NCBI RefSeq assembly: GCF_002102395.1
Contig: NZ_LQPZ01000008.1
Span: forward strand, 270,040 to 334,039
DNA from: Mycolicibacillus trivialis
GTDB taxonomy: Bacteria > Actinomycetota > Actinomycetes > Mycobacteriales > Mycobacteriaceae
DNA: 64,000 nucleotides
Direction of reading: 5' to 3'
The notes under the pieces are model-generated. The model saw only the letters and a list, made by a program, of their open reading frames with translations. It was not told the origin of the DNA and searched no databases. Positions 14,438 through 24,630 of this stretch are shown piece after piece; positions within the stretch are counted from its first letter, which is position 1; every line of letters starts with the position of its first letter. The position numbers and the translations under genes were made by a program.

Positions 14438-17131
14438 GTGAGTCCCGTGTCAGACAAACCGACCCTGATGCTGCTCGACGGTAATTCGCTTGCCTACCGG
14501 GCCTTCTACGCGCTGCCGGCGGAGAACTTCAAAACCCACGGCGGACTGACCACCAACGCGGTGTACGGCTTCACCGCGATGTTGATCAACCTGCTGCGCG
14601 ACGAGAACCCGAGCCACCTGGCGGCCGCGTTCGACGTGTCGCGCCAGACGTTCCGCTCCGAGCGCTACCCGGAGTACAAGGCCAACCGGTCGAGCACCCC
14701 CGACGAGTTCCGCGGCCAGATCGACATCACCAAGGAGGTGCTCGGGGCACTGGGCATCACCGTGCTCGCCGAGGCCGGCTACGAAGCCGACGACCTGATC
14801 GCCACCCTGGCCACCCACGCCGAGCGGGAGGGCTACCGGGTGCTGGTGGTCACCGGCGACCGCGACGCGCTGCAACTGGTCAACGACGACATCACGGTGC
14901 TCTACCCGCGCAAGGGTGTCAGCGAACTGACCCGCTTCACCCCCGACGCCGTCGTCGACAAGTACGGCCTGACCCCGACCCAGTACCCCGACTACGCGGC
15001 GCTGCGCGGCGACCCCAGCGACAACCTGCCCGGCATCCCGGGGGTGGGGGAGAAGACCGCGTCGAAGTGGATCGCCCAGTACGGCTCACTGCAAAGCCTG
15101 GTCGACCACGCCGACGAGGTGCGCGGCAAGGTCGGCGACGCGCTGCGCGCCAACCTGTCCACGGTGGTGCTCAACCGCGAACTGACCGACCTGGTGCGCG
15201 ACGTGCCGCTGGCGCACACCCCCGACACCCTGGAACTGCGCCCCTGGGACCGCGACCAGATCCACCGACTCTTCGACGACCTGGAGTTCCGGGTGCTGCG
15301 CGACCGGCTGTTCGAGACGCTGGCCACCCCGGCCCCCGAAGTCGATGAGGGCTTCGAGGTCCGCGGGCAGGCGCTGGCGGCCGGCGACGTGGCCGGTTGG
15401 CTTGCCGAACACGCCGGCGACGGCCGGCGCTGCGGGCTGGCGGTGGTCGGCACCGACCGCACCTACGACGGGGACGCCACCGCGCTGGCGGTCGCCACCG
15501 CCGACGGGGAGGGCGCCTACCTGGACACCGCCACGCTCACCCCGGACGACGAGGCCGCGCTGGCGGGCTGGCTCGCCGACCCGGCCAAACCCAAGGCGCT
15601 GCACGAGGCCAAGCTGGCCATGCACAACCTGGCCGGGCGGGGCTGGACGCTGGCCGGGGTGGCCTGCGACACCGCGCTCGCCGCCTATCTGGTGCGGCCC
15701 GGCCAGCGCAGCTTCACCCTCGACGACCTGTCGGTGCGCTACCTGCAGCGCGAACTGCGCGCCGAGACCGCCGAGGACCAGCAGCTCTCGTTGCTCGACG
15801 ACCCCGACGGCGCCGACCAGCAGGCGGTGCAGACCCTGATCCTGCGGGCCCGGGCGGTCACCGACCTCGCCGACGCGCTGGACGCCGAACTGGCCCGCAT
15901 CGAGGTGGCCGACCTGCTCGCCGACATGGAGCTGCCGGTCCAGCGGGTGCTCGCCGGGATGGAGACCGTCGGCATCGCCGTGGACACCGAGCAGCTCAGC
16001 GCGCTGCAGAGCCGGTTCGGCGACCAGATCCGCGACGCCGCCGAGGCCGCCTACGCGGTGATCGGCAAGCAGATCAACTTGGGCTCGCCCAAGCAGCTGC
16101 AGGTGGTGCTCTTCGACGAGTTGGAGATGCCCAAGACCAAACGCACCAAGACCGGCTACACCACCGACGCCGACGCGCTGGCGTCGCTGTTCGAGAAGAC
16201 CGGCCACCCGTTCCTCGAGCACCTGCTGCGCCACCGCGACGTCACCAAGCTGAAGGTCACCGTCGACGGGCTGCTCAAGGCGGTCGCCGCCGACGGCCGC
16301 ATCCACACCACGTTCAACCAGACGATCGCCGCGACCGGCCGGCTGTCGTCGACCGAACCCAACCTGCAGAACATCCCGATCCGCACCGAGCACGGCCGCA
16401 CCATCCGGGACGCGTTCGTGGTCGGGGACGGCTACGCCGAGCTGATGACCGCCGACTACAGCCAGATCGAGATGCGGATCATGGCGCACCTGTCCGGCGA
16501 CGCCGGGCTGATCGAGGCGTTCAACTCCGGGGAGGACCTGCACACCTTCGTGGCCGCCCGGGCCTTCGACGTGGACCCCGACGACGTCACCGCCGACCTG
16601 CGCCGGCGGGTCAAGGCGATGTCCTACGGGTTGGCCTACGGGCTGAGCGCCTACGGGCTGTCCCAGCAGCTCAAGATCTCCACCGAGGACGCCAGGGCCC
16701 AGATGGAGAGCTACTTCACCCGGTTCGGCGGGGTGCGCGACTACCTGTACGCCGTCGTCGAGCAGGCCCGCAAGGACGGCTTCACCTCCACCGTGCTGGG
16801 TCGGCGCCGCTACCTGCCCGAGCTGGACAGCTCCAACCGGCAGGTCCGGGAGGCCGCCGAGCGGGCCGCGCTCAACGCCCCGATCCAGGGCAGCGCGGCC
16901 GACATCATCAAGGTGGCGATGATCAACGTCGACGCCGCACTCGCCGAGGCCGGGCTGTCGTCGCGGATGCTGCTGCAGGTGCACGACGAGTTGGTGTTCG
17001 AGGTCGCCGACGGCGAACGCGAGCAGGTGGAGGCGCTGGTACGCGAGCAGATGGGCGGCGCCTACCCGCTCGACGTACCGCTGGAGGTGTCGGTGGGCTA
17101 CGGCCGCAGCTGGGACGCCGCGGCGCACTGA
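14438..17131 (+). CDS. polA: DNA polymerase I
   Basis: An 897-aa polymerase for gap filling and Okazaki-fragment maturation. Domains: 5'-3' exonuclease/flap nuclease (about 1-300; LLDGNSLAYRAFYALP, EADDLIATLA, VTGDRDALQLV), a middle 3'-5' exonuclease-fold region (about 320-510) lacking the DxE proofreading signature, and the polymerase domain (about 540-897). The polymerase has motif A DYSQIEMRIMAHLSGD, O-helix RRRVKAMSYGLAYGLS and motif C VHDELVFE. GTG 14438 is chosen because the N-terminus SPVSDKPTLMLLDG resembles mycobacterial PolA, with AAGGA just upstream; a second GTG at 14447 is possible. It is divergent from the DUF35 gene. Confidence 0.95.
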   Translation: MSPVSDKPTLMLLDGNSLAYRAFYALPAENFKTHGGLTTNAVYGFTAMLINLLRDENPSHLAAAFDVSRQTFRSERYPEYKANRSSTPDEFRGQIDITKEVLGALGITVLAEAGYEADDLIATLATHAEREGYRVLVVTGDRDALQLVNDDITVLYPRKGVSELTRFTPDAVVDKYGLTPTQYPDYAALRGDPSDNLPGIPGVGEKTASKWIAQYGSLQSLVDHADEVRGKVGDALRANLSTVVLNRELTDLVRDVPLAHTPDTLELRPWDRDQIHRLFDDLEFRVLRDRLFETLATPAPEVDEGFEVRGQALAAGDVAGWLAEHAGDGRRCGLAVVGTDRTYDGDATALAVATADGEGAYLDTATLTPDDEAALAGWLADPAKPKALHEAKLAMHNLAGRGWTLAGVACDTALAAYLVRPGQRSFTLDDLSVRYLQRELRAETAEDQQLSLLDDPDGADQQAVQTLILRARAVTDLADALDAELARIEVADLLADMELPVQRVLAGMETVGIAVDTEQLSALQSRFGDQIRDAAEAAYAVIGKQINLGSPKQLQVVLFDELEMPKTKRTKTGYTTDADALASLFEKTGHPFLEHLLRHRDVTKLKVTVDGLLKAVAADGRIHTTFNQTIAATGRLSSTEPNLQNIPIRTEHGRTIRDAFVVGDGYAELMTADYSQIEMRIMAHLSGDAGLIEAFNSGEDLHTFVAARAFDVDPDDVTADLRRRVKAMSYGLAYGLSAYGLSQQLKISTEDARAQMESYFTRFGGVRDYLYAVVEQARKDGFTSTVLGRRRYLPELDSSNRQVREAAERAALNAPIQGSAADIIKVAMINVDAALAEAGLSSRMLLQVHDELVFEVADGEREQVEALVREQMGGAYPLDVPLEVSVGYGRSWDAAAH

Positions 17132-17252
17132 CGGCCGGTTTGTCCGGCGTCCCGCCGGTCAAGTAGCCTCAACAGATGCCCGTGTGCGCTGGTTCGCGGG
17201 CTGCATCACCCACCCGTCCCTACGATTCGACCTGTCCGGAGCAACCCAACAC

Positions 17253-18683
17253 ATGCCAAGTCCCTCCGTCACCTCGCCGCAAGTAGCCGTCAACGACATC
17301 GGCTCGGCCGAGGATTTTCTTGCCGCCATCGACAAAACGATCAAGTACTTCAACGATGGCGACATCGTGGAAGGGACCATCGTCAAGGTTGACCGCGACG
17401 AAGTCCTGCTCGACATCGGTTACAAGACCGAAGGTGTCATCCCGTCCCGCGAACTGTCGATCAAGCACGACGTCGACCCCCACGAGGTGGTGTCCGTCGG
17501 CGACGAGGTCGAAGCCTTGGTCCTCACCAAGGAGGACAAGGAAGGCCGGCTGATCCTGTCCAAGAAGCGCGCCCAGTACGAGCGCGCCTGGGGCACGATC
17601 GAGGAGCTCAAGGAGAAGGACGAGGCCGTCAAGGGCACCGTCATCGAGGTGGTCAAGGGCGGCCTGATCCTCGACATCGGCCTGCGCGGCTTCCTGCCCG
17701 CCTCGCTGGTGGAGATGCGCCGGGTGCGCGACCTGCAGCCCTACATCGGCCGGGAGCTCGAGGCCAAGATCATCGAGCTGGACAAGAACCGCAACAACGT
17801 GGTGCTCTCGCGCCGCGCCTGGCTGGAGCAGACCCAGTCCGAGGTGCGCAGCGAGTTCCTCAACCACCTGCAGAAGGGCGCCATCCGCAAGGGTGTGGTG
17901 TCCTCGATCGTCAACTTCGGCGCGTTCGTCGACCTGGGCGGGGTGGACGGCTTGGTGCACGTCTCCGAGCTGTCCTGGAAGCACATCGACCACCCGTCGG
18001 AGGTCGTGACCGTCGGCGACGAGGTCACCGTCGAGGTGCTCGACGTGGACATGGACCGCGAGCGGGTCTCGTTGTCGCTCAAGGCCACCCAGGAAGACCC
18101 GTGGCGGCACTTCGCCCGCACCCACGCGATCGGCCAGATCGTGCCCGGCAAGGTCACCAAGCTGGTGCCGTTCGGCGCGTTCGTCCGCGTCGAGGAGGGC
18201 ATCGAGGGCCTGGTGCACATCTCCGAGCTCTCCGAGCAGCACGTCGAGGTGCCCGACCAGGTGGTCTCGGTCGGCGACGACGCCATGGTGAAGGTCATCG
18301 ACATCGACCTGGACCGGCGCCGGATCTCGCTGAGCCTCAAGCAGGCCAACGAGGACTACACCGAGGAGTTCGACCCCTCGAAGTACGGCATGGCCGACAG
18401 CTACGACGAGCAGGGCAACTACATCTTCCCGGAGGGCTTCGACCCGGAGACCAACGAGTGGATGGAAGGCTTCGACACCCAGCGCGCCGAGTGGGAGGCC
18501 CGCTACGCCGAGGCCGAGCGTCGCCACAAGATGCACGCCGAGCAGATGGAGAAGTTCGCCAACGCCGAGCACCTCGACACCGAGCACCACGCCTCCGCCT
18601 CCAGCGGTGAGTCGGCGGGCGGGTCGCTGGCCAGCGACGAGCAACTCGCTGCGCTGCGGGAGAAGCTGGCCGGCAACGCCTAG
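17253..18683 (+). CDS. rpsA: 30S ribosomal protein S1
   Basis: A 476-aa S1 protein with four S1/OB RNA-binding repeats at about residues 34-103, 121-186, 207-275 and 292-361 (for example GDIVEGTIVKVDRDEVLLDIGYKTEG and GTVIEVVKGGLILDIGLRGFLP), then a charged C-terminal tail. It brings mRNA to the small subunit. In Mtb it has also been discussed as a pyrazinoic-acid target, which is contested. The ATG at 17253 matches the mycobacterial N-terminus (MPSPSVTSPQVAVNDIGSAE). The 120-bp gap after polA holds a small GC hairpin (CCGGC...GCCGG near 17142-17157) and TACGAT at 17221-17226 as a possible -10. Confidence 0.96.
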   Translation: MPSPSVTSPQVAVNDIGSAEDFLAAIDKTIKYFNDGDIVEGTIVKVDRDEVLLDIGYKTEGVIPSRELSIKHDVDPHEVVSVGDEVEALVLTKEDKEGRLILSKKRAQYERAWGTIEELKEKDEAVKGTVIEVVKGGLILDIGLRGFLPASLVEMRRVRDLQPYIGRELEAKIIELDKNRNNVVLSRRAWLEQTQSEVRSEFLNHLQKGAIRKGVVSSIVNFGAFVDLGGVDGLVHVSELSWKHIDHPSEVVTVGDEVTVEVLDVDMDRERVSLSLKATQEDPWRHFARTHAIGQIVPGKVTKLVPFGAFVRVEEGIEGLVHISELSEQHVEVPDQVVSVGDDAMVKVIDIDLDRRRISLSLKQANEDYTEEFDPSKYGMADSYDEQGNYIFPEGFDPETNEWMEGFDTQRAEWEARYAEAERRHKMHAEQMEKFANAEHLDTEHHASASSGESAGGSLASDEQLAALREKLAGNA

Positions 18684-18689
18684 CCCGGC

Positions 18690-19850
18690 ATGTTGCGCAT
18701 CGGCCTGACCGGCGGCATCGGCGCCGGGAAATCCACGGTGTCGAACACCTTCCGGGACTGCGGCGGCATCATCGTCGACGGTGACGTCCTGGCCCGCGAG
18801 GTGGTCGAGCCGGGCACCGAGGGCCTGGCGGCACTCGTCGAGGAGTTCGGGGAGCAGATCCTGCTGCCCGGCGGCGCCCTGAACCGGCCCGCGCTGGCGA
18901 AGGTCGCGTTCGCCGACGACGCCAAACGGGCCCGGCTCAACCAGATCGTCCACCCGCTGGTCGCCCGGCGGCGGGCCGAGCTGATCGAGGCCGCCGACGC
19001 CGACGCGGTGATCATCGAGGACATCCCGCTGCTGGTGGAATCCGGCATGGCGCCGCTGTTCCCGCTGGTGATCGTGGTGCACACCGACGTCGAGACCAGG
19101 GTGGCCCGGCTGGCCGAACACCGGGAGATGTCCGAGCAGGACGCCCGGGCCCGGATCGCCGCACAGGCCGACGACGAGCAGCGGCGCGCGGTCGCCGACG
19201 TGTGGCTGGACAACTCCGGCACGCCGCGGGAGCTGGCCGAACGGGCCCGCGGACTGTGGCACGACCGGATCCTGCCGTTCGCGCACCACCTGGCCGCGGG
19301 CACGACGCCGCCGGAGCCGGACACGCCGGTCGCCGCCGACCCGACCTGGGCCGACCAGGCGAACCGGATCGTGGCCCGGCTGAACACCGCGTGCGGCCAC
19401 CACGCCGTGCGGATCGATCACGTCGGTCCGACCGCCGTCGGCCGCGCCGCTCCCGACGTCATCGACGTGCAGGTGACGGTGCGGTCGCTGGACGTGGCCG
19501 ACGAACTCGCCGGCGCCCTGCTGGCCGCCGGCTATCCGGCGGTGGCGGAGGTGGACAGCGACCCGGCTCTGCCCGGCGCGCGCAGCACGGTCGCCGCGCT
19601 CGACCGGGCCGGCGACACCGGCAAGGACAGTGCGCTGTGGCGCAAGCGGTTACACGCTTCGGCCGACCCGGGACGGCCCGCCCGGGTGCATCTGCGGGTG
19701 GACGGCTGGCCCAACCAGCAGTTCGCGCTGCTGGCGGTGGACTGGCTGACCGCCGTCCCCGACGAGCGGGACGGGGCGGACCTCGACGGCGACCCGCAGA
19801 CCTACCGGCGGGCGTGGTCCTGGGCCGACGGGTCCGGCTGGGACTGCTGA
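18690..19850 (+). CDS. coaE: Dephospho-CoA kinase fused to a GrpB/UPF0157 domain
   Basis: A 386-aa fusion. Residues 1-200 are dephospho-CoA kinase, the last step of coenzyme A synthesis: P-loop GGIGAGKST (8-16), DGDVLAREVVEPG and the IEDIPLLVESGM lid region. Residues ~225-386 are a GrpB-like nucleotidyltransferase-fold domain (IDHVGPTAVGR, VIDVQVTV, LHASADPGRPARVHLRV) of unknown role. The fusion is usual in mycobacteria. The ATG lies 6 nt after the rpsA stop, so the two are likely cotranscribed. The last 49 nt overlap the convergent secreted-protein gene. Confidence 0.93.
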   Translation: MLRIGLTGGIGAGKSTVSNTFRDCGGIIVDGDVLAREVVEPGTEGLAALVEEFGEQILLPGGALNRPALAKVAFADDAKRARLNQIVHPLVARRRAELIEAADADAVIIEDIPLLVESGMAPLFPLVIVVHTDVETRVARLAEHREMSEQDARARIAAQADDEQRRAVADVWLDNSGTPRELAERARGLWHDRILPFAHHLAAGTTPPEPDTPVAADPTWADQANRIVARLNTACGHHAVRIDHVGPTAVGRAAPDVIDVQVTVRSLDVADELAGALLAAGYPAVAEVDSDPALPGARSTVAALDRAGDTGKDSALWRKRLHASADPGRPARVHLRVDGWPNQQFALLAVDWLTAVPDERDGADLDGDPQTYRRAWSWADGSGWDC

Positions 19851-20293
19851 GCGTCGGGCTGCTGGGGCGCGGCGCCGCAGGACAGCGTCCCGGCGTCCGG
19901 GTCGTCGGCGCCGGCTTGGGTGGTGACGAACTCGGTGCGCTGCACCGCGACCACGTCGTCGACGGTGATCTGGCAGAACACGTTCGCCGAGTACGGCCAC
20001 TGCAACCGGACCTGCAGCGCGGCGTCGGCCGGGTCGGCCAGCACGGTCTGCGCCTCGAACTCCCGGCCCGGCAGCGCGCTCAACGGGGCTTCGTTGGTCT
20101 GCCCGTCGGCGGTGCGGAAGGTGGCCATCCCACCGGGGGCCACCCCGTCGATGCGGGCGGTGTAGGTGACGTTGTGCAACTCGGTCTCGGCCGGCGTCTC
20201 GGTTTCGGTCGGGTCGGCGAGGGCGGCCGGCGCGGTCACCACGGCGAGCAGCCCGGCCGCACAGCCCAGCCCGATACGGGTGGTGGCGTTCAC
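19802..20293 (-). CDS. Secreted protein of unknown function
   Basis: A 163-aa protein I do not recognise. The first ~26 residues are a clear Sec signal peptide (positive start, LGCAAGLLAVVTAPAALA, cleavage likely after ALA). The mature part has a compact beta-rich-looking region (LHNVTYTARIDGVAPGGMATFRT, ...QVRLQWPYSANVFCQITVDDVVAVQRTE) with two cysteines (VFCQI and LSCGA) that could form a disulfide, and a Gln/Asp/Pro-rich tail. The tail is antisense to the coaE 3' end. The DUF402 gene lies 10 nt upstream, so they may share a transcript. The general pattern recalls small mycobacterial MmpS-like secreted proteins, but I see no firm homology. Confidence 0.7.
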   Translation of the reverse strand: MNATTRIGLGCAAGLLAVVTAPAALADPTETETPAETELHNVTYTARIDGVAPGGMATFRTADGQTNEAPLSALPGREFEAQTVLADPADAALQVRLQWPYSANVFCQITVDDVVAVQRTEFVTTQAGADDPDAGTLSCGAAPQQPDAQQSQPDPSAQDHARR

Positions 20294-20303
20294 AGAGCCG
20301 ACC

Positions 20304-20744
20304 CTACAAGCCCGGCCAGTCCAGCTCCATTCCGCATCCGGACAGCCAACGGTGCAGGTCGTAGCCGTTGGCCGCCAGTCCGTCGACCGCGGTGACGGCG
20401 CGGCGCACCGCCCGGTCGGCGTCCTCGGGGCCCAGCAGCCCGTCCCGCACGGCGGCCATCAGCTCGTCGGCGTCGGTGAGCCGCACATCCCGGCCGGTGC
20501 GCACCACCAGGTCGAGGTAGTGGTCGACCGAGCGCCACACCGCCGGGCCGGGCAGGTACTCGCCGATGTCGAGGTAGAAGTCCTGGTCCCGGTGGTGGCC
20601 GGGGTTGAAGTGGAAGACCGTGGCCCGCAGTCCCAGCTCCGGCAGCAGCCAGGACTGCAGGTAGTGGAACTCGGCGCGGCCGGGGGTGGGGCGCGCCAGG
20701 TAGAGCCCCCACGGGCGCAGCGTGTAGACGTCGACCGCCCGCAC
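20304..20744 (-). CDS. DUF402 family protein (Rv1632c-like), start uncertain
   Basis: The frame encodes a DUF402-type protein ([55 protein letters not shown]). Relatives are phosphatases acting on nucleoside di- or triphosphates, or lack a known role. The first usual start is GTG 20744 (146 aa). However, protein-like sequence continues upstream for 22 codons ([20 protein letters not shown]) to a point where an ATC codon (20810-20808) stands in the expected Met position; a stop (TAG) precedes it by three codons. The true start may be an unusual codon. The gene is divergent from uvrB. Confidence 0.75.
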   Translation of the reverse strand: MRAVDVYTLRPWGLYLARPTPGRAEFHYLQSWLLPELGLRATVFHFNPGHHRDQDFYLDIGEYLPGPAVWRSVDHYLDLVVRTGRDVRLTDADELMAAVRDGLLGPEDADRAVRRAVTAVDGLAANGYDLHRWLSGCGMELDWPGL

Positions 20745-20886
20745 GACACCCTTGGGGTCGGTGTTGGTGTGTGCGGTCAGGTCGAAGGTCTCGCGTTTCG
20801 GCGGGTGGATGTGGGCAGCCTATCCCGCGGCCCGCGGCGACCTGGGGAAACCGGGCCTGTCGGCGCCGACGTTTACCCTGGTGGCC

Positions 20887-23067
20887 ATGGCTTTCGCAAC
20901 CGAGCACCCGGTGGTGGCGCACTCGGAGTACCGCCCGGCGGCCGAGGACGTCGCCGCCCTGGTGCGTACCGGTGGCCGCTTCGAGGTGGTCAGCCCCTAC
21001 CAGCCGGCCGGGGACCAGCCGGCCGCGATCGATGAACTGGAGCGACGGGTCCGGGCGGGGGAGAAGGAGGTGGTGCTGCTCGGCGCCACCGGCACCGGGA
21101 AGTCGGCGACCACGGCGTGGCTGATCGAGCGGCTGCAGCGGCCCACCCTGGTGATGGCACCGAACAAGACCCTCGCCGCCCAGCTGGCCAACGAACTGCG
21201 GGAGATGTTGCCGCACAACGCAGTCGAGTACTTCGTCTCGTACTACGACTACTACCAGCCGGAGGCCTACATCGCGGCCACCGACACCTACATCGAGAAG
21301 GACAGCTCGATCAACGACGACGTCGAGCGGCTGCGCCACTCGGCCACCTCGAGCCTGCTGTCCCGCCGCGACGTGGTGGTGGTCGCGTCGGTGTCGTGCA
21401 TCTACGGTCTGGGCACCCCGCAGTCCTACCTGGACCGGTCGGTGGGCCTGGAGGTGGGCACCGAGGTGCCCCGCGACGCCCTGCTGCGGCTGCTGGTCGA
21501 CGTGCAGTACACCCGCAACGACGTGGCGTTCACCCGCGGCACCTTCCGGGTGCGCGGCGACACCGTCGAGATCATCCCGTCCTACGAGGAGCTCGCGGTC
21601 CGCATCGAGTACTTCGGCGACGAGATCGAGGAGCTCTACTACCTGCACCCGCTCACCGGGGACGTGATCCGCAAGGTCGACGCGTTGCGCATCTTCCCGG
21701 CCACCCACTACGTGGCCGGCCCGGAGCGGATGGCGCAGGCCATCGGCGGGATCGAGGCGGAGCTGGCCGGGCGGCTGGCCGACCTGGAGAACCGCGGGCA
21801 GCTGCTGGAGGCGCAGCGGCTGCGGATGCGCACCGGCTACGACCTGGAGATGATGCGCCAGGTCGGCTTCTGCTCCGGCATCGAGAACTACTCGCGGCAC
21901 ATCGACGGCCGCGGCCCCGGCAGCCCGCCGGCGACCCTGCTGGATTACTTCCCCGAGGACTTCCTGCTGGTCATCGACGAGTCGCACGTGACGGTGCCGC
22001 AGATCGGCGGCATGTACGAGGGCGACATGTCACGCAAGCGCAACCTCGTCGAGCACGGCTTCCGGCTGCCGTCGGCCTGCGACAACCGGCCGCTGACCTG
22101 GGAGGAGTTCTCCACACGGGTGGGGCAGACGGTGTACCTGTCGGCCACCCCGGGGCCCTACGAGCTGGCCCAGACCGGCGGCGAGTTCGTCGAGCAGGTG
22201 ATCCGCCCGACCGGGCTGGTCGACCCGAAGGTGGTGGTCAAACCGACCACCGGGCAGATCGACGACCTGATCGGCGAGATCCGGCAGCGCGCGGACGCCG
22301 ACGAGCGGGTGCTGGTGACCACGCTGACCAAGAAGATGGCCGAGGACCTCACCGACTACCTGCTCGAACTGGGCATCCGGGTGCGCTACCTGCACTCCGA
22401 GGTCGACACGCTGCGCCGGGTGGAGTTGCTGCGGCAGTTGCGGCTCGGCGAGTACGACGTGCTGATCGGCATCAACCTGCTGCGGGAGGGGCTGGACCTG
22501 CCCGAGGTGTCGCTGGTGGCGATCCTCGACGCCGACAAGGAGGGGTTCCTGCGGTCGTCGCGCAGCCTCATCCAGACCATCGGCCGCGCCGCCCGCAACG
22601 TCTCCGGCGAGGTGCACATGTACGCCGACACCATCACCGATTCGATGCGGGAGGCCATCGACGAGACCGAGCGGCGCCGGGCCAAGCAGATCGCCTACAA
22701 CACCGAGCGCGGCATCGACCCGCAGCCGCTGCGCAAGAAGATCGCCGACATCCTCGACCAGGTCTACCGGGAGGCCGACGACACCGAAGCCGCCGAGACC
22801 GTCGAGGTCGGCGGGTCGGGCCGCAACGCGTCCCGGGGGCGGCGGGCGCAGGGCGAGCCGGGCCGGGCGGTCAGCGCCGGGGTGATCGAGGGCCGCGACA
22901 CCGCCAGCATGCCGCGCGCCGAGCTGGCCGACCTGATCAAGGACCTCACCGAGCAGATGATGACCGCCGCCCGCGACCTGCAGTTCGAGCTGGCCGCCCG
23001 GTTCCGCGACGAGATCGCCGACCTGAAGAAAGAGCTGCGCGGAATGGACGCCGCCGGCCTGAAGTGA
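20887..23067 (+). CDS. uvrB: UvrABC system protein B
   Basis: The 726-aa damage-verification helicase of nucleotide excision repair. Walker A is [11 protein letters not shown], the beta-hairpin that probes DNA lies at [10 protein letters not shown], and helicase motifs include [31 protein letters not shown] and QTIGRAARN. The C-terminal UVR domain ([30 protein letters not shown]) binds UvrC and UvrA. The ATG at 20887 matches the mycobacterial start [16 protein letters not shown]; a GTG at 20881 is also in frame. The stop overlaps the MFS gene start (GTGA). No LexA box is seen upstream. Confidence 0.96.
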   Translation: MAFATEHPVVAHSEYRPAAEDVAALVRTGGRFEVVSPYQPAGDQPAAIDELERRVRAGEKEVVLLGATGTGKSATTAWLIERLQRPTLVMAPNKTLAAQLANELREMLPHNAVEYFVSYYDYYQPEAYIAATDTYIEKDSSINDDVERLRHSATSSLLSRRDVVVVASVSCIYGLGTPQSYLDRSVGLEVGTEVPRDALLRLLVDVQYTRNDVAFTRGTFRVRGDTVEIIPSYEELAVRIEYFGDEIEELYYLHPLTGDVIRKVDALRIFPATHYVAGPERMAQAIGGIEAELAGRLADLENRGQLLEAQRLRMRTGYDLEMMRQVGFCSGIENYSRHIDGRGPGSPPATLLDYFPEDFLLVIDESHVTVPQIGGMYEGDMSRKRNLVEHGFRLPSACDNRPLTWEEFSTRVGQTVYLSATPGPYELAQTGGEFVEQVIRPTGLVDPKVVVKPTTGQIDDLIGEIRQRADADERVLVTTLTKKMAEDLTDYLLELGIRVRYLHSEVDTLRRVELLRQLRLGEYDVLIGINLLREGLDLPEVSLVAILDADKEGFLRSSRSLIQTIGRAARNVSGEVHMYADTITDSMREAIDETERRRAKQIAYNTERGIDPQPLRKKIADILDQVYREADDTEAAETVEVGGSGRNASRGRRAQGEPGRAVSAGVIEGRDTASMPRAELADLIKDLTEQMMTAARDLQFELAARFRDEIADLKKELRGMDAAGLK

Positions 23068-24452
23068 CCCGGACCGACCTCAAGACCGGCAGCTGGCGTG
23101 CGCTGCTGGGCCCCCGCCACCTGGGCACCGCCGTTCTGCTGGCCGGCGGGGTGGCGCTGTGCGCCACCAACGAGTTCCTCACGATCAGCCTGCTGCCGAG
23201 CACGATCGCCGAGATCGGCGGGCACCGGCTCTACGCCTGGGTGACCACGCTGTACCTGGTCGGGTCGGTGGCGGCGGCGACGACGGTGTCGGCGCTGCTG
23301 CGCCGGTTCGGGGCCCGGTCGGCCTTCCTGTCCGGGCTGGCGGTGTTCGGCGCGGGCAGCCTGGTGTGCGCGGTGGCGCCGACCATGCCGGTGCTGCTGG
23401 CCGGCCGCACGGTGCAGGGCGCGGCCGGCGGCCTGCTGGCCGGGCTGGGTTATGCACTGATCAGCGTGGCGCTGCCGCGCACGCTGTGGACCCGGGCGTC
23501 GGCGTTGGTGTCGGCGATGTGGGGGGTCGCGACCGTGGCCGGCCCGGCCGCCGGCGGACTGTTCGCCCAGTTCGGGCTGTGGCGGTGGGCGTTCGTGACG
23601 ATGGTGGCCGCGACCGCGGCGATGGCGGTGCTGGTCCCGCTGGTGCTGCCCGCCGGGCGGGCGGCCACCGCGGCCGCGCCGGCCCGGATCCCGGTGTGGT
23701 CACTGCTGCTGCTCGGAGTGGCGGCCCTGGTGATCAGCGTGGCCGAACTCCCGCGCCACGGCGCGGTCACCGCCGCGCTGCTGGTCGCCGGCGCCGCCCT
23801 GATCGGGCTCTTCGTGCTGGTCGACCGGCGGCTGCCCGCCGCGGTGCTGCCGCCGAGCACGTTCGGGACCGGTCCGCTGCGCTGGGTGTACCTGACCATG
23901 GCGGTGCTGATGAGCGCGGTGATGGTCGAGATGTACGTGCCGCTGTTCGGGCAGCGACTGGGGCAGCTGACCCCGGTGGCCGCCGGCTTCCTGGGTGCGT
24001 CGCTGGCGATCGGGTGGACGGTCAGCGAGGTGGTCAGCGCGTCGTTGCGCAGCGGCCGGGTCGTGGCGGCGGTGGTGGCGGCGGCACCGCCGGTGGTGGG
24101 CGTCGCGCTGGCGGTCGCTGCGTTCACCCGGGTCGAGGGCGGCCCGGCTCGACTGGTGACGGTGTGGGCGGCGGCGCTGCTGGTCGCCGGGACCGGGATC
24201 GGCGCGGCCTGGCCGCACCTGTCGGCGTGGGCGATGAGCTGCGTCGACGACCCCGCCGAAGGCAGCACCGCGGCCGCGGCGATCAACACCGTGCAGCTGA
24301 TCGCCGGGGCGTTCGGGGCCGGGCTGGCCGGGGTGGTGGTCAACAATGCGGGCGGCGACGCCGCGGCGGCGCGCTGGCTGTTCGCGATGTTCGCCGCGCT
24401 GGCGGCGGCCGGCGGACTGGCGTCGGTGCGGGCGGCTAGGGCCGCGCGCTGA
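23064..24452 (+). CDS. MFS multidrug efflux transporter (Rv1634-like)
   Basis: A 462-aa major facilitator with about 12-14 membrane helices, in the drug:proton antiporter group. An early segment reads [19 protein letters not shown], the motif-A-like loop [18 protein letters not shown] follows TM2, and motif C-like [12 protein letters not shown] and [18 protein letters not shown] are visible. It is coupled to uvrB by a GTGA overlap, as in Mtb, where Rv1634 was reported to export fluoroquinolones. No regulator is adjacent. In Mtb a mannosyltransferase gene (Rv1635c) follows; here only 178 bp separate it from the stress-protein gene. Confidence 0.88.
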   Translation: MTRTDLKTGSWRALLGPRHLGTAVLLAGGVALCATNEFLTISLLPSTIAEIGGHRLYAWVTTLYLVGSVAAATTVSALLRRFGARSAFLSGLAVFGAGSLVCAVAPTMPVLLAGRTVQGAAGGLLAGLGYALISVALPRTLWTRASALVSAMWGVATVAGPAAGGLFAQFGLWRWAFVTMVAATAAMAVLVPLVLPAGRAATAAAPARIPVWSLLLLGVAALVISVAELPRHGAVTAALLVAGAALIGLFVLVDRRLPAAVLPPSTFGTGPLRWVYLTMAVLMSAVMVEMYVPLFGQRLGQLTPVAAGFLGASLAIGWTVSEVVSASLRSGRVVAAVVAAAPPVVGVALAVAAFTRVEGGPARLVTVWAAALLVAGTGIGAAWPHLSAWAMSCVDDPAEGSTAAAAINTVQLIAGAFGAGLAGVVVNNAGGDAAAARWLFAMFAALAAAGGLASVRAARAAR

Positions 24453-24630
24453 CCGCCGTGGCGGCGATCACTGTCGGCAACCTCACGTCGCGGTATTTGC
24501 GCCGCTGGGAGGGGCCGGGCCGGGCGGCACGGCGGTAGCTGTGTCGCCAATCGCACCCCCGCGGCCGCCCGGAGGCGCTAATGTCGCGGTGGCTTGCTTC
24601 TGACCTGCTTTGGACAACTGGAGGGTATGG

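Noticed and set aside
17132..17160. GC hairpin after polA as an intrinsic terminator
   Set aside because: The stem CCGGC/GCCGG has no T-tract and is short; too common in this GC-rich sequence to call.
17220..19421. Long open frame on the minus strand opposite rpsA and coaE
   Set aside because: Its translation is a Gly/Val/Asp/His-rich shadow typical of high-GC antisense frames, with no domain; rpsA and coaE on the other strand are certain.
21117..23063. Long upstream extension of the MFS transporter frame through uvrB
   Set aside because: The extension is Arg/Gly/Ala-rich noise in the +1 frame of uvrB; the real start is the GTGA overlap at 23064.
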